From: Lentisphaerota bacterium
Lineage (GTDB): Bacteria > Verrucomicrobiota > Kiritimatiellia > RFP12 > UBA1067
Reading direction: 5' to 3'
NCBI GenBank assembly: GCA_012838435.1
Contig: DUPH01000357.1
Span: 1-49,731 of the forward strand
DNA: 49,731 nucleotides
The position numbers were made by a program, and so were the translations under genes. This document shows, one piece after another, positions 47,159 to 49,731 of the stretch (positions are counted from its first letter, which is position 1; each line of letters opens with the position of its first letter). Below the pieces are notes generated by a model. The model was given only the letters and a program-made list of their open reading frames with translations. It made no database searches and had not been told where the DNA came from.

Positions 47159-48994
47159 ATGGGTATCCTAGACATTGTCATTTTTGTGGGATTCATCGCG
47201 GCGGTGATCGGCGTCGGTCTCTGGAAGAGCAAGAGTGCGCAGAGTCAAGATAGCGACGCTGCAGATTACTTTCTGGCGGGACGTGGGCTGACCTGGTGGT
47301 TGATCGGCATCTCGCTGATCGCGGCCAACATTTCGGCGGAGCAGTTTGTCGGTATGTCCGGTCAAGCCGCATCCTATCTGGGCATCGCAATCGCCAGTTA
47401 CGAGTGGATGGCGGCGGTTACGCTGGTCTTTGTGGCGTTCGCCTTTTTGCCCTATTTCTTGAGGACGGGGATCTACACGATTCCTGGTTTTCTTGAGCAC
47501 CGCTATAACAAACATGCGCGCTCGATCATGGCCCTCTTCATGATGGTGATCTTGGTCGGCGTGTCGCTGTGCGGTGTGATCTATGCCGGCGCGTTGCCGA
47601 TGCGTGACCTGCTGGCGCACGCGGGAGTGAAGGTGTCGCTGGTGGCCTGTTGCTGGATCATGGGCGTGCTGGCCGCCGGTTATGTGGCGGCAGGCGGCCT
47701 CAAAGCCTGCGCGTGGGCCGACCTGATGCAGGGCACGGCGTTGACCCTTGGCGGCGCGTTGATCGCCTTTTTCGCGTTTCAGGCGTTGGGTGTCGCCAAC
47801 GTTGCCGAACTGGCGCACGGGGTCGGCGCGACCACCGCGCCCAACGCGGTGCCGCCAGTGGTGACGGCTGAGATGGGGGCGTTCCAGCGCTTCTTTACGC
47901 TCAATGCCGACAAGCTTCACATGTTCCTGCCCAAGACCGATACCATCATTCCGTGGACGGCGCTCTGCCTGGGGCTCTGGATTCCCAACATCTACTACTG
48001 GGGCTTGAACCAGTACATCACGCAGCGCACGCTCGGTTCGGCCTCGCTGGCTGAGGGCCAGAAGGGTATTGTTTTCGCGGCGGCGCTGAAACTGCTGATC
48101 CCCTTCATCATCGTTTTCCCCGGCATCATTGCTTTCAACCTGTTTGACAAGGACATGGCGGACAGCGCGGTTGCCGACTATGTAGTTGCGCACGAGGCGG
48201 GCGTCAAAAAGGATCTCGGTTTCACCGTGCTCGCACCCTCCGAAGCGTGGCAGGCGAAAAATGCGGACAAGATGCCGATCGTGACGGCCTACAACGCGGA
48301 GGTGACCGCCAAGGCCGCCGCTGCGCAGAAGAGCACGACCGTCGCGTACAAGAGCGATACCGCGCTGGGCCTGCTGATCGCCAAGCTGTGCATGGGCAAG
48401 AAGGGGCTCTTCGGGTTCATCATCGCGGCACTGCTGGGTGCGATTGTCTCGTCGCTCGCCGCCGTGCTCAATGCGGCCTCCACGATCTTCGCGATCGACA
48501 TCTACAGCGAGTACATCAACAAGCAGGCTTCGCAAAAGCAGCTCGTTGCGATCGGTCGCATCAGCGTGGGTGTCTTCGTGGTCATCGGTTGCGTGGTGGC
48601 GCCGTTGCTGGACGATCCGAAGTTCGGCGGCATCTTCACCTACATCCAAGAGTTCCAAGGCTATGTCTCGCCTGGCGTTCTGGCGGTCTTTATTTTCGGC
48701 CTGCTCAACCGGACAGCAAGCGGTGCGACCGGTGTGACGGGGCTGTTGCTGAACCCGGTGCTCTACTACCTCTTCAAGCGTTATCTGCCGCAACTCGACT
48801 TCCTCAACCGCATGGCGCTCTGCATGATCATCGTGCTGGCGGTCATGACAGTGATGGGGTTTGTGACCCGGCTGCCCAAGCCGGTGGTGTTCCAATCCAA
48901 CACGCAGATCAATCTGGAAAGTTCGAAGGGCGCCAAGTGGGGCGGCATCGCAGTGGTGATCGCAACGGCGATCCTGTACATCATCTTCCGTTAG
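47159..48994 (+). CDS. Sodium/solute symporter (SSS family, SGLT-like)
   Basis: Inner-membrane uptake protein of 611 aa with 13-14 transmembrane helices. The sodium-site region AANISAEQFVGMSGQ near residue 57, GFLEHRYNKHAR and the TM8-9 area IIAALLGAIVSSLAAVLNAAST are typical. A polar insertion of about 60 residues (about 345-405) separates the helices around it. AAGGAG lies before the ATG. With the adjacent mutarotase the likely substrate is a sugar, not proven. Confidence 0.93.
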   Translation: MGILDIVIFVGFIAAVIGVGLWKSKSAQSQDSDAADYFLAGRGLTWWLIGISLIAANISAEQFVGMSGQAASYLGIAIASYEWMAAVTLVFVAFAFLPYFLRTGIYTIPGFLEHRYNKHARSIMALFMMVILVGVSLCGVIYAGALPMRDLLAHAGVKVSLVACCWIMGVLAAGYVAAGGLKACAWADLMQGTALTLGGALIAFFAFQALGVANVAELAHGVGATTAPNAVPPVVTAEMGAFQRFFTLNADKLHMFLPKTDTIIPWTALCLGLWIPNIYYWGLNQYITQRTLGSASLAEGQKGIVFAAALKLLIPFIIVFPGIIAFNLFDKDMADSAVADYVVAHEAGVKKDLGFTVLAPSEAWQAKNADKMPIVTAYNAEVTAKAAAAQKSTTVAYKSDTALGLLIAKLCMGKKGLFGFIIAALLGAIVSSLAAVLNAASTIFAIDIYSEYINKQASQKQLVAIGRISVGVFVVIGCVVAPLLDDPKFGGIFTYIQEFQGYVSPGVLAVFIFGLLNRTASGATGVTGLLLNPVLYYLFKRYLPQLDFLNRMALCMIIVLAVMTVMGFVTRLPKPVVFQSNTQINLESSKGAKWGGIAVVIATAILYIIFR

Positions 48995-49041
48995 TGCCTT
49001 GCGGCTCGACGGGCACGATAAAAAACAAGTTGTTTGTTTAA

Positions 49042-49150
49042 CGCAGAGGCGCAGAGGCGCAGAGGTTTTTTGGGGGTAACGCGCTCCCGGACAAACTAAT
49101 GCACTCATGCACTAATTAACTAATTAACTTGGGTTGCGGGCTTCGCCCGC
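49042..49150. repeat. Short tandem repeats and hairpin upstream of the XRE-cupin gene
   Basis: Three copies of CGCAGAGG (49042-49065), the ACTAATGC/ACTAATTA tandem (49091-49130, as at 38254-38292), and a GCGGGC-TTC-GCCCGC hairpin (49136-49150) just before the AGGAGG ribosome-binding site. A small AACAA/TTGTT inverted repeat follows the symporter stop. No gene in 48995-49163. Confidence 0.8.
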
Positions 49151-49163
49151 ATTAGGAGGTTTT

Positions 49164-49727
49164 ATGGCTGAAGGAAGCAAGGTGGCGGAGCGCGTGCGGA
49201 ATTACCGTGAGCGCTTGTCGATGACGATCGAAACCCTGGCCGAAAAGTCCGGGGTCAGCGCAGAGGTGATCACGGCGGTCGAAGCCGGTGAGGTCTACCC
49301 CGCGTTGGGGGTGCTGGTCAAACTTTCGCGGGCGCTGGGCCAGCGCCTCGGAACCTTCATGGACGACCAGTACAAGGACGACCCATTGATCGTCCGCGCC
49401 GGCGAACGTTCCGGCGAGCAGGTCTCGCATAAGGCGCAGGCGTCCGGCGGGTTCGTCTACATGCCGCTAGGGCGCGGCAAGACCGACCGCCACATGGAGC
49501 CGTTCTATATCCAGATTGCCGGGGATGCCCAAGCGCATTTCTCATCGCACGAAGGTGAGGAGTTTATCATCGTCATGGAAGGCGAGATCGAGCTGGTTTA
49601 TGGCGAAGAGACGCATCTGCTCAAGTCCGGCGATTCGGCTTACTACAACTCAGTCGTGCAACACCGGGTCTCTGCCGCGAATGGCCAGCCGGCCACGATC
49701 TACGCGGTGATCTTTATGCCGTTCTAA
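49164..49727 (+). CDS. XRE-type regulator with cupin domain
   Basis: Protein of 187 aa. Helix-turn-helix at about residues 8-62 (LAEKSGVSAEVITAVEAGEV is the recognition part) and a C-terminal cupin at about 105-187 (EFIIVMEGEIELVYGEE and GDSAYYNSVVQHRV), which would bind a small ligand. The open frame begins at 49134, but the ATG at 49164 has AGGAGG 4 nt upstream and begins the conserved part. The target genes are unknown; the symporter-mutarotase set next to it is a natural candidate. Confidence 0.93.
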   Translation: MAEGSKVAERVRNYRERLSMTIETLAEKSGVSAEVITAVEAGEVYPALGVLVKLSRALGQRLGTFMDDQYKDDPLIVRAGERSGEQVSHKAQASGGFVYMPLGRGKTDRHMEPFYIQIAGDAQAHFSSHEGEEFIIVMEGEIELVYGEETHLLKSGDSAYYNSVVQHRVSAANGQPATIYAVIFMPF

Positions 49728-49731
49728 TGCG

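Noticed and set aside
47168-49108. 646-codon open frame on the minus strand
   Set aside because: Lies fully opposite the SSS symporter gene and its translation is His-, Arg- and Asp-rich without domain likeness; a shadow.

Overview
The window is a GC-rich (roughly 60 percent) bacterial chromosome segment. The outer-membrane efflux system, type II fatty-acid genes, secreted lipoproteins, a gingipain-type protease, an FHA-MoxR protein and many GC-rich palindromic and short tandem repeats point to a Gram-negative member of the PVC group. Kiritimatiellota (or a neighbouring Verrucomicrobia or Lentisphaerae lineage) is the best guess. This is an inference from gene content and repeat style; no rRNA or other marker is present.

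Layout. 1-5622 (minus): a tripartite RND efflux operon (TolC-like lipoprotein, periplasmic adaptor, inner-membrane pump cut by the window edge). 5851-10309 (plus): an EIIA/PtsN-like protein, a MITE-like element, and single-chain purL. 10602-21259 (minus): a six-gene run of a DUF4175-like membrane protein, a PA14-like secreted protein, a small secreted protein, an FHA-MoxR ATPase, a glycosyltransferase and a secreted DNA/RNA endonuclease. 21430-24469 (plus): a membrane-anchored protein, a secreted GH51-like protein without the usual catalytic motif, and two AT-rich small membrane proteins. 24470-25060: a repeat island with an RHS relic. 25061-28991 (plus): an LA_2272-type surface-repeat protein, NfeD, flotillin and a TerB-like protein. 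29080-31908 (plus): fabH-fabF-fabZ. 32179-44595 (minus): a large secreted putative glycan-active protein, an amidohydrolase, a dppA relic in a repeat island, apbE and a C25 (gingipain-like) peptidase. 44718-49727 (plus): a PQQ-type propeller protein, a lipoprotein aldose epimerase, an SSS sodium/solute symporter and an XRE-cupin regulator.

The most unusual material is repetitive. A modular family of short palindromes occurs at six or more places. Its stems differ by paired, compensatory substitutions, and modules are shuffled between copies. At two places (15159-17648 and 38288-39625) the repeats sit in frame between the ribosome-binding site or start codon and the signal peptide of a translationally coupled gene, much like Rickettsia palindromic elements. 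The palindromes are surrounded by 7-, 8- and 24-bp tandem repeats, some in inverted pairs, and one island truncates an M55 D-aminopeptidase gene after about 35 codons. Other points worth checking are a start-codon hairpin at 23920, an inverted repeat bracketing a promoter at 35804-35867, and the FHA-MoxR operon, which lacks the DUF58 and vWA partners such operons usually have.

No rRNA, tRNA, CRISPR array or intact transposase was recognised.
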